Shown piece after piece: positions 18,208 to 26,646 of a stretch of DNA of 44,061 bases. The position numbers and the translations under genes are program-made. The DNA lies in assembly GCA_022565745.1 (NCBI GenBank), contig JAIUMB010000002.1, positions 1-44,061 of the forward strand, given 5' to 3'. The notes below the pieces were generated by a model, which saw nothing but the letters and a program-made list of their open reading frames with translations, did not search any database and was not told the DNA's origin. This stretch comes from Cryomorphaceae bacterium. Lineage in GTDB: Bacteria; Bacteroidota; Bacteroidia; Flavobacteriales; Schleiferiaceae. Numbering within the stretch: the first letter of the stretch is position 1; every line of letters starts with the position of its first letter.

Positions 18208-18579
18208 TTAAATCAAAACATTGGGAGGGGGAGTAGGAACTTCTGAGATATTCTCTTTGACAAATGACTTTTCAAAAGGGACAAGCGTACAATGAATGTC
18301 ATTAAATAAATTTAGTGAAAGAGAAAAAGCCCGTTCATTGAATACAATAATTTCAACCTTCAGAGATTCGGGGATGGATGGAGGCATGGGCGCATCTTTC
18401 TTTTCGGTATGTTCTTTTGCCCATTGACACGTACCATTACATTGCATTTCTGGACGGTCGAAGTTTTCACAAGCAGCCAAGTAAGCGTCGTAAGACAGCA
18501 AATACTTTGCAATATCAGCGGTTTTACTCAAAAATGGCAGAGTAAGCGATAAAAGTAATATGTAGGCTGAAATACGCAT
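18208..18579 (-). CDS. Small exported protein with Cys motif (ACENFDRPEMQCNGTCQWAK)
   Basis: Signal-peptide-like N-terminus; CNGTC motif; 59 bp upstream of the MbnP-like gene. Confidence 0.75.
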   Translation of the reverse strand: MRISAYILLLSLTLPFLSKTADIAKYLLSYDAYLAACENFDRPEMQCNGTCQWAKEHTEKKDAPMPPSIPESLKVEIIVFNERAFSLSLNLFNDIHCTLVPFEKSFVKENISEVPTPPPNVLI

Positions 18580-18602
18580 ACAACAAATATACGTAAAGTT
18601 TA

Positions 18603-19583
18603 TTAATCGGTTACTACCTTAACGCGTTTTGTGACACCACTCACATTAAGGATGTATATACCAGCGGGATAATTTTGCACGTTTATCGTCATCCGGCTAC
18701 CATCTGACGTTCCTTGCCAAAGTACTTTTCCGTTTAAATCAATAAGTTGAATGTCTGATTGAAAGGGCACGCCCTCGAGTACAAATTGATCGGAGGTAGG
18801 ATTGGGGTAAACATTCCACACGACGTCATTGACACGATGAATATGCAGTCCGTCGTTTGTTGAGTCAACAGTAAATAGGGTTGAGAATGTAGCGGTGTCG
18901 ATACCGTTACACGCTAATGGATCATCACTTTGAACCGCGTGAACGGTCAGGTTGTATTGACCGGCAGGGAGTGTACCAAGAGCGAAGGTATCGAGCGTAC
19001 TGTTGGTGTTGGGGATACTGTCGGCGTAATAACACAAGTCGATGGTCACGTCGTTGCCACTTATGTTGACGGCATCAGTCAGCAAGAACCCCAACGCAGG
19101 CAGTTCTATACCAACTTCGGCATGAATATCGGTGGTGTCGTTGGGTAAGGCGGGTATAATGTTTACCCCCAAAATATCGATACAGCATGGTGGAGCAGGC
19201 GGAGGTGTGCCCACTGTAAATGTGGTGGATAGTTGCGATGAGTCTGCCGGAACACACGCATTGGCATCAAAACTAACCAGAGCATTCATATTTACTGTAT
19301 ACACACCTGATGGTAATATACCTAATGAAATCGTATCGTAGTGAAAGTCCACTGCTGGCAGCATACCGCTATAATAGCATCCTTCTATGTCGACAACGGT
19401 TCCGCTAAGCGTATGAGACACGCTGATGGTGTGGCCTTGACTTCCAGTGGTTACGGTTATGGCAACAAAAACAGAGTCGGTTGGTGACGGGTTCGACGGA
19501 ATAGGTGTTAGGCTTGTTACGCCGATGGGTTGAGCGCTGAGGCCACCGATGAAAAGGCTTAAAATAAAAATTATTTGACGCAT
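18603..19583 (-). CDS. T9SS type A sorting-domain protein with two tandem homologous domains
   Basis: C-terminus VWNVYPNPTSDQFVLEG...LIDLNGKVLWQG...YPAGIYILNVSGVTKRVKVVTD; two ~100-aa repeats. Confidence 0.85.
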   Translation of the reverse strand: MRQIIFILSLFIGGLSAQPIGVTSLTPIPSNPSPTDSVFVAITVTTGSQGHTISVSHTLSGTVVDIEGCYYSGMLPAVDFHYDTISLGILPSGVYTVNMNALVSFDANACVPADSSQLSTTFTVGTPPPAPPCCIDILGVNIIPALPNDTTDIHAEVGIELPALGFLLTDAVNISGNDVTIDLCYYADSIPNTNSTLDTFALGTLPAGQYNLTVHAVQSDDPLACNGIDTATFSTLFTVDSTNDGLHIHRVNDVVWNVYPNPTSDQFVLEGVPFQSDIQLIDLNGKVLWQGTSDGSRMTINVQNYPAGIYILNVSGVTKRVKVVTD

Positions 19584-19757
19584 AACTAAACAGGTTTTTG
19601 ATTTGAGGGTGACTCAAATATACAAATGGTTATGCGAGAAGAGAAATGGAATTAGTTAACGATACAGTAAGCTAGTTAGAGGTACAGTATGCTTAGCGCG
19701 CTCATGGACAAGTGTGCATGCAGTAGGCGAACGGTTTAGTTGCGTCCAAAATCATCT

Positions 19758-19794
19758 AAAAAAATCACCTAAATAACCTTATTTTTTTTAGGTG
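19758..19794 (-). terminator. Rho-independent terminator downstream of pheS
   Basis: Minus strand CACCTAAA...TTTAGGTG stem followed by ATTTTTTT. Confidence 0.75.
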
Positions 19795-19815
19795 TTTGAA
19801 TTCTACGTTTCCCGA

Positions 19816-20814
19816 CTAAAACTGCTTAAGGAATCGCATATCATTTTCACTCAACATTCTGATATCCGGAATTTGGTAACGGTTGAGGGCGATGCGTTCA
19901 ACGCCCATGCCAAAGGCAAATCCACTGTACACCTCCGGGTCGATATTGGATGCTTGAAGCACAGCGGGATCGACCATGCCACAGCCCATGATTTCCAGCC
20001 AACCGGTTCCTTTGGTTAGGCGGTAGTCGACCTCATTGTTGAGGCCCCAGTACACATCTACCTCTGCACTTGGCTCGGTAAAGGGAAAGTACGACGGGCG
20101 CATGCGGATTTTACTTTTCCCAAAAAATTGTTCGGCAAAGTAGAGAATGGTTTGTTTTAGATCTGCAAAACTCACCCCCTTGTCGATATAAAGTCCTTCA
20201 ATTTGGTGGAAAAAGCAGTGTGAACGCGCAGAAATGGCTTCGTTACGGTAGACACGCCCTGGAGAAATGGTGCGAATGGGAGGTTTCTCATTTTCCATCA
20301 CACGCACTTGCACAGAAGAAGTATGTGTACGGAGCGCGAAGTCTGGATTTTTTTCCACGAAAAATGTATCTTGCATATCACGAGCTGGGTGCTCTTCTGG
20401 GAAGTTGAGTGCGGAAAAGTTGTGCCAGTCGTCTTCAATTTCTGGACCGTAACTCACATCAAATCCGATACGTGCAAATATGTCGATGATCTCATCGCGA
20501 ATAACCGAGAGTGGGTGCCTGTTGCCGAAGGGTAAGTCTTTAACAGATCTTGTATAATCAACAGACTGCTGCTGTTTTTGCTGTACAGATTGAAGTCCTT
20601 CTTTATAGAGGTCTTCCGCTTGCTGTTTTAAAGCGTTGATGGTTTTTCCATACAAGCGTTTCTCTTCACCAGGAAGCTGTTTGAACTGTTCAAAGAGCGT
20701 GGGAATCTGTCCTTTTCGGCTCAAAAAGCTGAGTCGAAACTGTTCAGCATCTTCTGATGAGCCAATTTTAAATGCTCGAATGGCTTCTTCTATTTTCGCA
20801 ATTTGTTCGTTCAT
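19816..20814 (-). CDS. pheS: Phenylalanine--tRNA ligase alpha subunit
   Basis: HPLSVIRDEIIDIFARIGFDVSYGPEIEDDWHNFSALNFPEEHPARDMQDTFF; GRVYRNEAISARSHCFFHQIEGLYID; FGMGVERIALNRYQIPDIR. Confidence 0.97.
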   Translation of the reverse strand: MNEQIAKIEEAIRAFKIGSSEDAEQFRLSFLSRKGQIPTLFEQFKQLPGEEKRLYGKTINALKQQAEDLYKEGLQSVQQKQQQSVDYTRSVKDLPFGNRHPLSVIRDEIIDIFARIGFDVSYGPEIEDDWHNFSALNFPEEHPARDMQDTFFVEKNPDFALRTHTSSVQVRVMENEKPPIRTISPGRVYRNEAISARSHCFFHQIEGLYIDKGVSFADLKQTILYFAEQFFGKSKIRMRPSYFPFTEPSAEVDVYWGLNNEVDYRLTKGTGWLEIMGCGMVDPAVLQASNIDPEVYSGFAFGMGVERIALNRYQIPDIRMLSENDMRFLKQF

Positions 20815-20834
20815 AACACGGTATTAATACGCAG

Positions 20835-20842
20835 CAAATGTA
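20835..20842 (-). promoter_or_regulatory. pheS -7 box TACATTTG (minus strand) with TTG at 20863-20865 (20-nt spacer)
   Basis: Matches TAnnTTTG. Confidence 0.6.
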
Positions 20843-20950
20843 CGTTGAATTAAGTGTCCGAGCAATTGGCGAATACACATAAAAATCATCGTAAACGAAA
20901 TAAATTATCCCGTTGTCTCGTTTTCTATATTGTTTGGAAATTTTTTGTTG

Positions 20951-20958
20951 TATTTTTG
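20951..20958 (+). promoter_or_regulatory. -7 box TATTTTTG with TTG at 20930-20932 (18-nt spacer)
   Basis: Matches TAnnTTTG upstream of the lipoprotein gene at 21020. Confidence 0.5.
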
Positions 20959-21019
20959 GCAATTGTATTGGGTAATGTTAAATCTACTTAATGCATAAAA
21001 ATTTTAACAATCATTATTT

Positions 21020-21382
21020 ATGCGCCGCATTTTCACTTTATCAGTTGTAGCCGCATTAATTGTAGGACTATCTTCTTGTAGACAGGACGACCGCGATTAC
21101 GAAGTTAGCATTTTGGTTACTGTTCACGATACTGTTCCTGTAAGAAATGCTACAGTTGAGCTTTTTGCTCCAGTTGAAGGAAGTATTGTCAATACACAAA
21201 GAACGACCAATGCTAATGGTATTGCAACATTTAGCTTTAGTAACAAAGCGTTTTTAGAGGTTCACGCTGTGAAAGGTTCATGGAAGAAATGTGACGCCAT
21301 TGAGCTGGAAAAAGGAATGAAGGAGTTTACCATTAATATGTATCCTTTTGGAGATCCTCGCCGAACCTGTTTAGGAGAGTAA
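21020..21382 (+). CDS. Small lipoprotein with Ig-like/carboxypeptidase-regulatory-like fold (paralog of next gene)
   Basis: Lipobox LSSC; ATVELFAPVEGSIVNTQRTTNANGIATFSFSNKAFLEVHAVKG; C-terminal Cys. Confidence 0.75.
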   Translation: MRRIFTLSVVAALIVGLSSCRQDDRDYEVSILVTVHDTVPVRNATVELFAPVEGSIVNTQRTTNANGIATFSFSNKAFLEVHAVKGSWKKCDAIELEKGMKEFTINMYPFGDPRRTCLGE

Positions 21383-21424
21383 TCGATCAACCCCATTGTT
21401 CAAACAACCATTCATTCTTACCAC

Positions 21425-21922
21425 ATGAAAAAATTCATACCCTCTTTCCTTTCTTTGAGTGCAATAGCATTATCGGTATTGCTTACAGCAGTATCATGTA
21501 CTTCAGATGACCCTGAATACCCTTTTAGAATAAGGGTTTTAACGGAGGATTTGGATTATGAAGGCGATGACCCTCGTTTTGTGCCAGTCTTTTTAGCGGA
21601 AGTAAGGGTAGCACCAGACAATCCTCGATCCAATGTATTGTTTGAAGGGTTAACCAATACGAATGGAGAGGTTGCGTTTAGTTATGATCTTGAAGCTTTA
21701 TTTTTGGTAGAGGCCATAGGTGCAACCTACGTTATCGACACCATTTCTTTTATTGATTCAACCGGTTATCCGGCAGTTCCTCCACGTTTTGTTCAACAAT
21801 TTGATACCGTGAGTACAGAGAAGTCTCGCGCTTGTAGTTTTATTAAGTTGGAAGAGAACGAAGAGGTCTACCTTGAAGTGATTCTAGAGCCTTGGGACCC
21901 CAGTGAGGGTTTGTGTTTTTAG
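21425..21922 (+). CDS. Small lipoprotein, paralog of preceding gene
   Basis: Lipobox AVSC; AEVRVAPDNPRSNVLFEGLTNTNGEVAFSYDLEALFLVEAIGA; C-terminal Cys-Phe. Confidence 0.75.
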   Translation: MKKFIPSFLSLSAIALSVLLTAVSCTSDDPEYPFRIRVLTEDLDYEGDDPRFVPVFLAEVRVAPDNPRSNVLFEGLTNTNGEVAFSYDLEALFLVEAIGATYVIDTISFIDSTGYPAVPPRFVQQFDTVSTEKSRACSFIKLEENEEVYLEVILEPWDPSEGLCF

Positions 21923-21930
21923 TATTTTAG

Positions 21931-21959
21931 CAGCCTCTTTTTAGAGGCTGTTTTCTTTT
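21931..21959 (+). terminator. Rho-independent terminator after the lipoprotein pair
   Basis: CAGCCTCT TTTT AGAGGCTG then TTTTCTTTT; stem overlaps the stop codon of the convergent gene. Confidence 0.85.
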
Positions 21960-22318
21960 CTGTACACGCCGTCGGTCGTGTCGTCAAAATATCTTATAAT
22001 GGCTTCCTTCATCATTAAGCTTTGTTCACCAGGTCGTAGATTTGGTAAGGGTTCAATGAGTTTATAGTGTGGCCATCCATCGGAATCAGTACCCTCAAAT
22101 TCATAGTAACCATAGGGTTCCAGTACGCGACATATGGCTATGTGGAGTAAATTAATCTTTTCGTCTTTTTTAAATCGGCGGTGGCCTTTACCCAATTCTT
22201 GTACACCAATTAAAAAAAGAATACCATCTACGTCCACATCGCCTTCCGGTTGAAAGGTGTCTTCAATAAACTTGCAAAGTAAGCGCCACTGTTCTTTTAA
22301 ATGTATGTTCTCGCTCAT
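21941..22318 (-). CDS. Conserved hypothetical protein
   Basis: Full ORF MSENIHLKEQWRLLCKFIEDTFQPEGDVDVDGILFLIGVQELGKG; convergent with lipoprotein pair. Confidence 0.75.
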   Translation of the reverse strand: MSENIHLKEQWRLLCKFIEDTFQPEGDVDVDGILFLIGVQELGKGHRRFKKDEKINLLHIAICRVLEPYGYYEFEGTDSDGWPHYKLIEPLPNLRPGEQSLMMKEAIIRYFDDTTDGVYRKENSL

Positions 22319-22332
22319 GCATTGGTAAGATT

Positions 22333-22372
22333 AAAAAAAGCCTCAGCGGCGATATATTCACTGCTGAAGCTT
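22333..22372 (-). terminator. Rho-independent terminator of the RNase G gene
   Basis: Minus strand AAGCTTCAGC...GCTGAGGCTT followed by a T run. Confidence 0.75.
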
Positions 22373-22403
22373 TGTGGTTTAACATTGGCAATGGCCAATT
22401 TGA

Positions 22404-23948
22404 TTACGTGGTAATGGACTCGCCATCTTTGAAAAAGCGATATTCGAGATACTTGAAGCCATCACGAGAAACGATTTTCAGTTTACAGCCATACTTTTTC
22501 ACCCACTTTCTTCTCAAGCTTTTAAATAAGCCTTTGGTAAGAAACGCAGCAATAAAAGGATGCACGTGTAACTCAAACTTTTCCTTGGGGTTGGTCAAGC
22601 AGAGCGACTCAAACGTTTGCTCTATGTTTTCGAGGATGGCTACCGGTGCTTCGGTTTTGCCATTTCCATCAGGGTCTTCTTCTCGGGTATCGATGTTCAT
22701 TTCTGGTCGAACCCGCTGACGGGTGATTTCTACCAGTCCGAACTTACTAACGGGAAGGATTTTGTGTTTGGCTCTGTCTGTCTTCATGACATCGCGCAAC
22801 TTATCCTGAAGCACACGGCGATTTTCTGGTTTATGCATATCGATAAAATCGACGACAATAATACCTCCCATATCCCTTAGACGTAATTGACGTGCGATTT
22901 CTTCTGCAGCCAATAGGTTTACGGCCAAGGCATTTTCTTCCTGTGTATCACTTTTGCTAGATCGATTGCCGCTATTGACATCGATAACGTGCATGGCCTC
23001 GGTATGCTCGATAATAAGGTACGTCCCTTTTCCAGCGGAAACCGAGCGACCGAACGACGTTTTTATTTGTCTTTCAATACCAAATTTCTCAAACATTGGA
23101 AGTCTACCCGTGTGCATTTTTAGTATGTCAACTTTATCGGGAGCGTTTTCTTCCAAATAGGTTTTAATGGTATCGAATTTTTCTTGCTCATCGACCACGA
23201 TAGAGCTAAACGTATCATTAAGTACATCTCTTAGTAAAGCAGAAGCAGCACCTAATTCGCGAAGTATACGCGCTGGTGGTTTTGCTCTAGGAAGATGTTT
23301 GTGCATGGATTTCCATCGCTGCACAAGGTTTCTTAAGTCGCTTTCAATCAGTTCTCGTTCAACTTCTTGAGCAACAGTTCGTATGATGACACCAAAGCCA
23401 GGAGGCTTGATGTCGTTGAGTAATTTTCTTAAGCGATCACGTTCTTTTCGTTCTCTGATTTTCTGAGAGATAGAAACTTTATCGCTAAAAGGAACCAATA
23501 CCACATAGCGTCCTGCCAGTGATATTTCGGATGTAATACGGGGGCCTTTGGTTGAAATAGGCTCTTTGGCAATTTGCACAATGACATTTTGATTGGCTTT
23601 AAGAACCTGATCAATGGTGCCATTTTTATCGATTTCAGGCTCAAGCTCCAAGTCTGCAAGGTTCCATACTTGCTTTCCCTTAGTGGTTTTGCGATAAAAC
23701 TTATCAAGAGAACGTATGTGAGGACCTAAGTCATGGTAATGCAAAAATGCATCTTTGCTGTAGCCAACATCGACGAAAGCTGCATTTAAACCGGAAGCAA
23801 TTCGCTTCACCTTTCCGAGATAGATATCACCAACAAGAAATTGACGGTTGTCTTCTTCGGTATGCAGCTCAATGAGTTTGCCTTCTTTCAACAGGGCAAT
23901 GGCCAAACCATCGGTATTACGCGAGTGAATATATAGTTCAGCGCTCAC
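22404..23948 (-). CDS. rng: Ribonuclease G/E family protein
   Basis: S1 region (GDIYLGKVKRIASGLNAAFVDVGYSKDAFLHYHDL); VIDVNSGNRS; LRDMGGIIVVDFIDM; LVEITRQRVRP. Confidence 0.95.
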   Translation of the reverse strand: MSAELYIHSRNTDGLAIALLKEGKLIELHTEEDNRQFLVGDIYLGKVKRIASGLNAAFVDVGYSKDAFLHYHDLGPHIRSLDKFYRKTTKGKQVWNLADLELEPEIDKNGTIDQVLKANQNVIVQIAKEPISTKGPRITSEISLAGRYVVLVPFSDKVSISQKIRERKERDRLRKLLNDIKPPGFGVIIRTVAQEVERELIESDLRNLVQRWKSMHKHLPRAKPPARILRELGAASALLRDVLNDTFSSIVVDEQEKFDTIKTYLEENAPDKVDILKMHTGRLPMFEKFGIERQIKTSFGRSVSAGKGTYLIIEHTEAMHVIDVNSGNRSSKSDTQEENALAVNLLAAEEIARQLRLRDMGGIIVVDFIDMHKPENRRVLQDKLRDVMKTDRAKHKILPVSKFGLVEITRQRVRPEMNIDTREEDPDGNGKTEAPVAILENIEQTFESLCLTNPKEKFELHVHPFIAAFLTKGLFKSLRRKWVKKYGCKLKIVSRDGFKYLEYRFFKDGESITT

Positions 23949-24100
23949 CTTAATTTGATTTGTGCCGGGTTGGATGGAAAAAAACCATCACATCCCTGCG
24001 TTAATATTGTAAATAACGTAAAACACGAATAGAGCAATGGGCGCACCCATTGCTCTAATGTTGTTTTCTCATGAAGCTCAGTGGCTAAATGAGAATGGCG

Positions 24101-24190
24101 TTACTTCTTCTTGTGACGGTTCTTGCGAAGACGTTTTTTTCTTTTGTGCGTGGCCATTTTATGGCGTTTGCGTTTTTTTCCACTTGGCAT
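24101..24190 (-). CDS. 29-aa highly basic small protein (not in ORF track)
   Basis: Reverse-strand ATG at 24190 to TAA: MPSGKKRKRHKMATHKRKKRLRKNRHKKK; 20 of 29 residues are K/R/H. Confidence 0.75.
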   Translation of the reverse strand: MPSGKKRKRHKMATHKRKKRLRKNRHKKK

Positions 24191-24201
24191 AATGCAATGT
24201 T

Positions 24202-24702
24202 TTAATGTGTTTTTTCAAGGGAGGAGATGGTCTTTTCTACCCCGATACGTACCTCCTGTTCTATATCAAGGGTCAGCATTTTATTGTACATCTCGAGCGC
24301 CATCGCAGTGTCTCCAACTCCGAGGTATGCGGCGCCTGCTGCATCGAGAATACGCGGGTTTTCATCGTCTTGCAACATCAATCGCTCAAAGCGTTGTACC
24401 GCCTTTTCGTATTGATTGGTTTGCAACGACATCAATCCAAGAGATAAAAGTGCCGCATAGTGGTCTGGATTTTCATCCAATACCTCAGTAATCATGCTTA
24501 TGGCTGTCATAGGAGGCGCTTCGCCCGATTGAAGCAAACGCAACGCCTCCTCAACTTTTTTATCTAATGGGTCTTTATCTCCTTCGTGTTGGTGATTTTC
24601 CTTGATGGTTTTGGCTTCAGGATACCTGTCGGCACGAACTAAGTACGCACCTATTCCCAATACAGCAACCAACGAGATAATTATGATTCGCGAAGAAGAC
24701 AT
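24202..24702 (-). CDS. Tetratricopeptide-repeat protein with N-terminal membrane anchor
   Basis: PDHYAALLSLGLMSLQTNQYEKAVQRFERLMLQDDENPRILDAAGAAYLGVGDTAMALEMYNKML. Confidence 0.85.
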   Translation of the reverse strand: MSSSRIIIISLVAVLGIGAYLVRADRYPEAKTIKENHQHEGDKDPLDKKVEEALRLLQSGEAPPMTAISMITEVLDENPDHYAALLSLGLMSLQTNQYEKAVQRFERLMLQDDENPRILDAAGAAYLGVGDTAMALEMYNKMLTLDIEQEVRIGVEKTISSLEKTH

Positions 24703-24713
24703 GAAGTGATGAA

Positions 24714-25007
24714 TTATTTCTCTACTTTAACGTTGCTCTTAACGTTCTCAAGGAATACCTTAGCTGGTTTAAAAGCAGGAATATTGTGTGCAGGAATAAT
24801 AATGGTGGTGTTTTTGCTGATGTTGCGACCAGTTTTCTCTGCGCGGGTTTTGATAAAGAAGCTACCGAAGCCACGGAGGTAAACATTTTCACCACTTTCA
24901 AGGGAAGTTTTTACTTCTTTCATGAAAAGTTCTACAACTTGTTGAACATCTACGCGTTCCATTCCTGTAGAGTCGGTGATGTTGTTTACGATTTCTGCTT
25001 TAGTCAT
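24714..25007 (-). CDS. HU/IHF-family DNA-binding protein
   Basis: MTKAEIVNNITDSTGM...VYLRGFGSFFIKTRAEKTGRNISKNTTIIIPAHNIPAFKPAK. Confidence 0.95.
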   Translation of the reverse strand: MTKAEIVNNITDSTGMERVDVQQVVELFMKEVKTSLESGENVYLRGFGSFFIKTRAEKTGRNISKNTTIIIPAHNIPAFKPAKVFLENVKSNVKVEK

Positions 25008-25047
25008 TGTATTAAAATTACTGTTAAACTTCTAATTTTGAGGGCTG

Positions 25048-25055
25048 CAAATATA
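25048..25055 (-). promoter_or_regulatory. -7 box TATATTTG upstream of the HU gene
   Basis: Matches TAnnTTTG; no clear -33 TTG seen. Confidence 0.4.
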
Positions 25056-25095
25056 CACAGGATTTTTTGCTCCACCACCTTACTGAAATATTTTA

Positions 25096-26127
25096 ATGAA
25101 GTTTTTTATGATTGAGCAGGTTTTTTCCCAAAATATTGAAAATTGGTATCGAAATAATAAACGCGATTTGCCCTGGAGGCATCATCCTGAACCTTATTTC
25201 GTTTGGCTGGCTGAGATCGTATTTCAGCAAACGCAAATTGCACAGGGCTTGTCTTATTACAAGCGCTTGCTAAAGGCTTTCCCCACTGTAAATGCGCTGG
25301 CCAATGCCCAGCAAGATGAGGTGCTAAAGTTGTGGGAAGGGCTTGGGTACTATAGTCGGGCCAGAAATCTCCACCTAACGGCGCAAATTTTGAACTCCAG
25401 AAAACAATTACCCCAAACCGCTGCCGAGTGGTTGAAGTTGCCAGGGGTGGGTCCATACACTGCAGCAGCCATTACTTCTGTTTGCTTTGGTGAACGCGTT
25501 GCCTGCGTTGATGGCAACGTGTTACGCGTTATTGCTCGTACACATTTCATTACTGATGACATTCGAAAGTCTACGACGGTTAAGACCATACAGGCATTGG
25601 TCAATTCGTTGATCGAGTATGCAGACGATCCTGGAGATTTTAATCAAGGTCTTATGGAGATTGGGGCAACGGTTTGTAAACCAAAAGCACCTCAGTGCAA
25701 TCGCTGTCCATTGCAATATGAATGTGCTTTTTATCGCAGTGAGGCGCTTCCGTCGGCTGTGCCTTTTAAAAGCAAACCCCAAAAGCGAAAAGTGCGCCAT
25801 TTACATTTTTATTATTCCTCAAAGGCCGAAGATGTATTTCTGTTTAAAAGAAACGATAAAGACATTTGGGGCGGCCTTTATGTCTTGCCGTTTGAAGAAT
25901 CAAATGGCAAGGATTGTCCATCGTCTACCATCAACGCAAGCTTAATCAAAAAAAATACGCATTTGTTAACGCATCAACAAATTCATTACTACATTTGGGA
26001 TATGGAAAGTTGGTACCATTCTCCGGTAGAATTAAAGCATTTTTCGCGTTTTGTTAAAGGACGAGATCTGCCAGCGCTACCTAGACCTCTCCAACAATTT
26101 TTTAATGAATCATTTGCAAAAATGTAA
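25096..26127 (+). CDS. mutY: A/G-specific adenine DNA glycosylase
   Basis: WLAEIVFQQTQIAQG; LPGVGPYTAAAITSVCFGERVACVDGNVLRV; Cys cluster CKPKAPQCNRCPLQYEC. Confidence 0.96.
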   Translation: MKFFMIEQVFSQNIENWYRNNKRDLPWRHHPEPYFVWLAEIVFQQTQIAQGLSYYKRLLKAFPTVNALANAQQDEVLKLWEGLGYYSRARNLHLTAQILNSRKQLPQTAAEWLKLPGVGPYTAAAITSVCFGERVACVDGNVLRVIARTHFITDDIRKSTTVKTIQALVNSLIEYADDPGDFNQGLMEIGATVCKPKAPQCNRCPLQYECAFYRSEALPSAVPFKSKPQKRKVRHLHFYYSSKAEDVFLFKRNDKDIWGGLYVLPFEESNGKDCPSSTINASLIKKNTHLLTHQQIHYYIWDMESWYHSPVELKHFSRFVKGRDLPALPRPLQQFFNESFAKM

Positions 26128-26136
26128 TTAAATTAT

Positions 26137-26144
26137 TACATTTG
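26137..26144 (+). promoter_or_regulatory. ssb -7 box TACATTTG with TTG at 26114-26116 (20-nt spacer)
   Basis: Matches TAnnTTTG. Confidence 0.6.
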
Positions 26145-26169
26145 CCCAAACTTTAAAATATACATTATT

Positions 26170-26628
26170 ATGGCAGCTTCACTAAACAAAGTTATGCTCA
26201 TCGGAAATCTTGGAGCGGATCCTGAGGTGAGAAGGTTTGAAGACGGCAACGCCTTGGCGAGAATTTCCCTGGCAACGTCTGAGACATACACCAATAAAGA
26301 GGGACAAAAGATCACGCAAACCGAGTGGCACATGGTCGTGTTTCGTCGTGGGTTAGCCGATGTTGTAGAGCGTTACGTTAAAAAAGGGGATAAGCTTTAT
26401 GTAGAAGGAAAAATAAAGACCCGTAAGTGGGAGGAAAATGGTCAACCCAGATACTCCACAGAGGTTCATGCCGACAATATGACCATGCTCACACCTAAAG
26501 GTGCGGGTGATGAGCGGCAAGCGGAAAACTATACCCAAAGCACACCTGCAAAGGATAAAAGCAATACCTTTGCCAGTGAACCGGCACCTACGCCGGATGA
26601 GATCGATTCAGACGATCTTCCATTTTAA
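26170..26628 (+). CDS. ssb: Single-stranded DNA-binding protein
   Basis: OB-fold MAASLNKVMLIGNLGADPEVR; acidic C-terminal tip DDLPF. Confidence 0.96.
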   Translation: MAASLNKVMLIGNLGADPEVRRFEDGNALARISLATSETYTNKEGQKITQTEWHMVVFRRGLADVVERYVKKGDKLYVEGKIKTRKWEENGQPRYSTEVHADNMTMLTPKGAGDERQAENYTQSTPAKDKSNTFASEPAPTPDEIDSDDLPF

Positions 26629-26646
26629 TAACCAAACTACGCGTTA

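Noticed and set aside
24123-24491. 122-aa plus-strand ORF
   Set aside because: Overlaps the antisense basic microprotein and TPR gene; low-complexity, no recognisable features.
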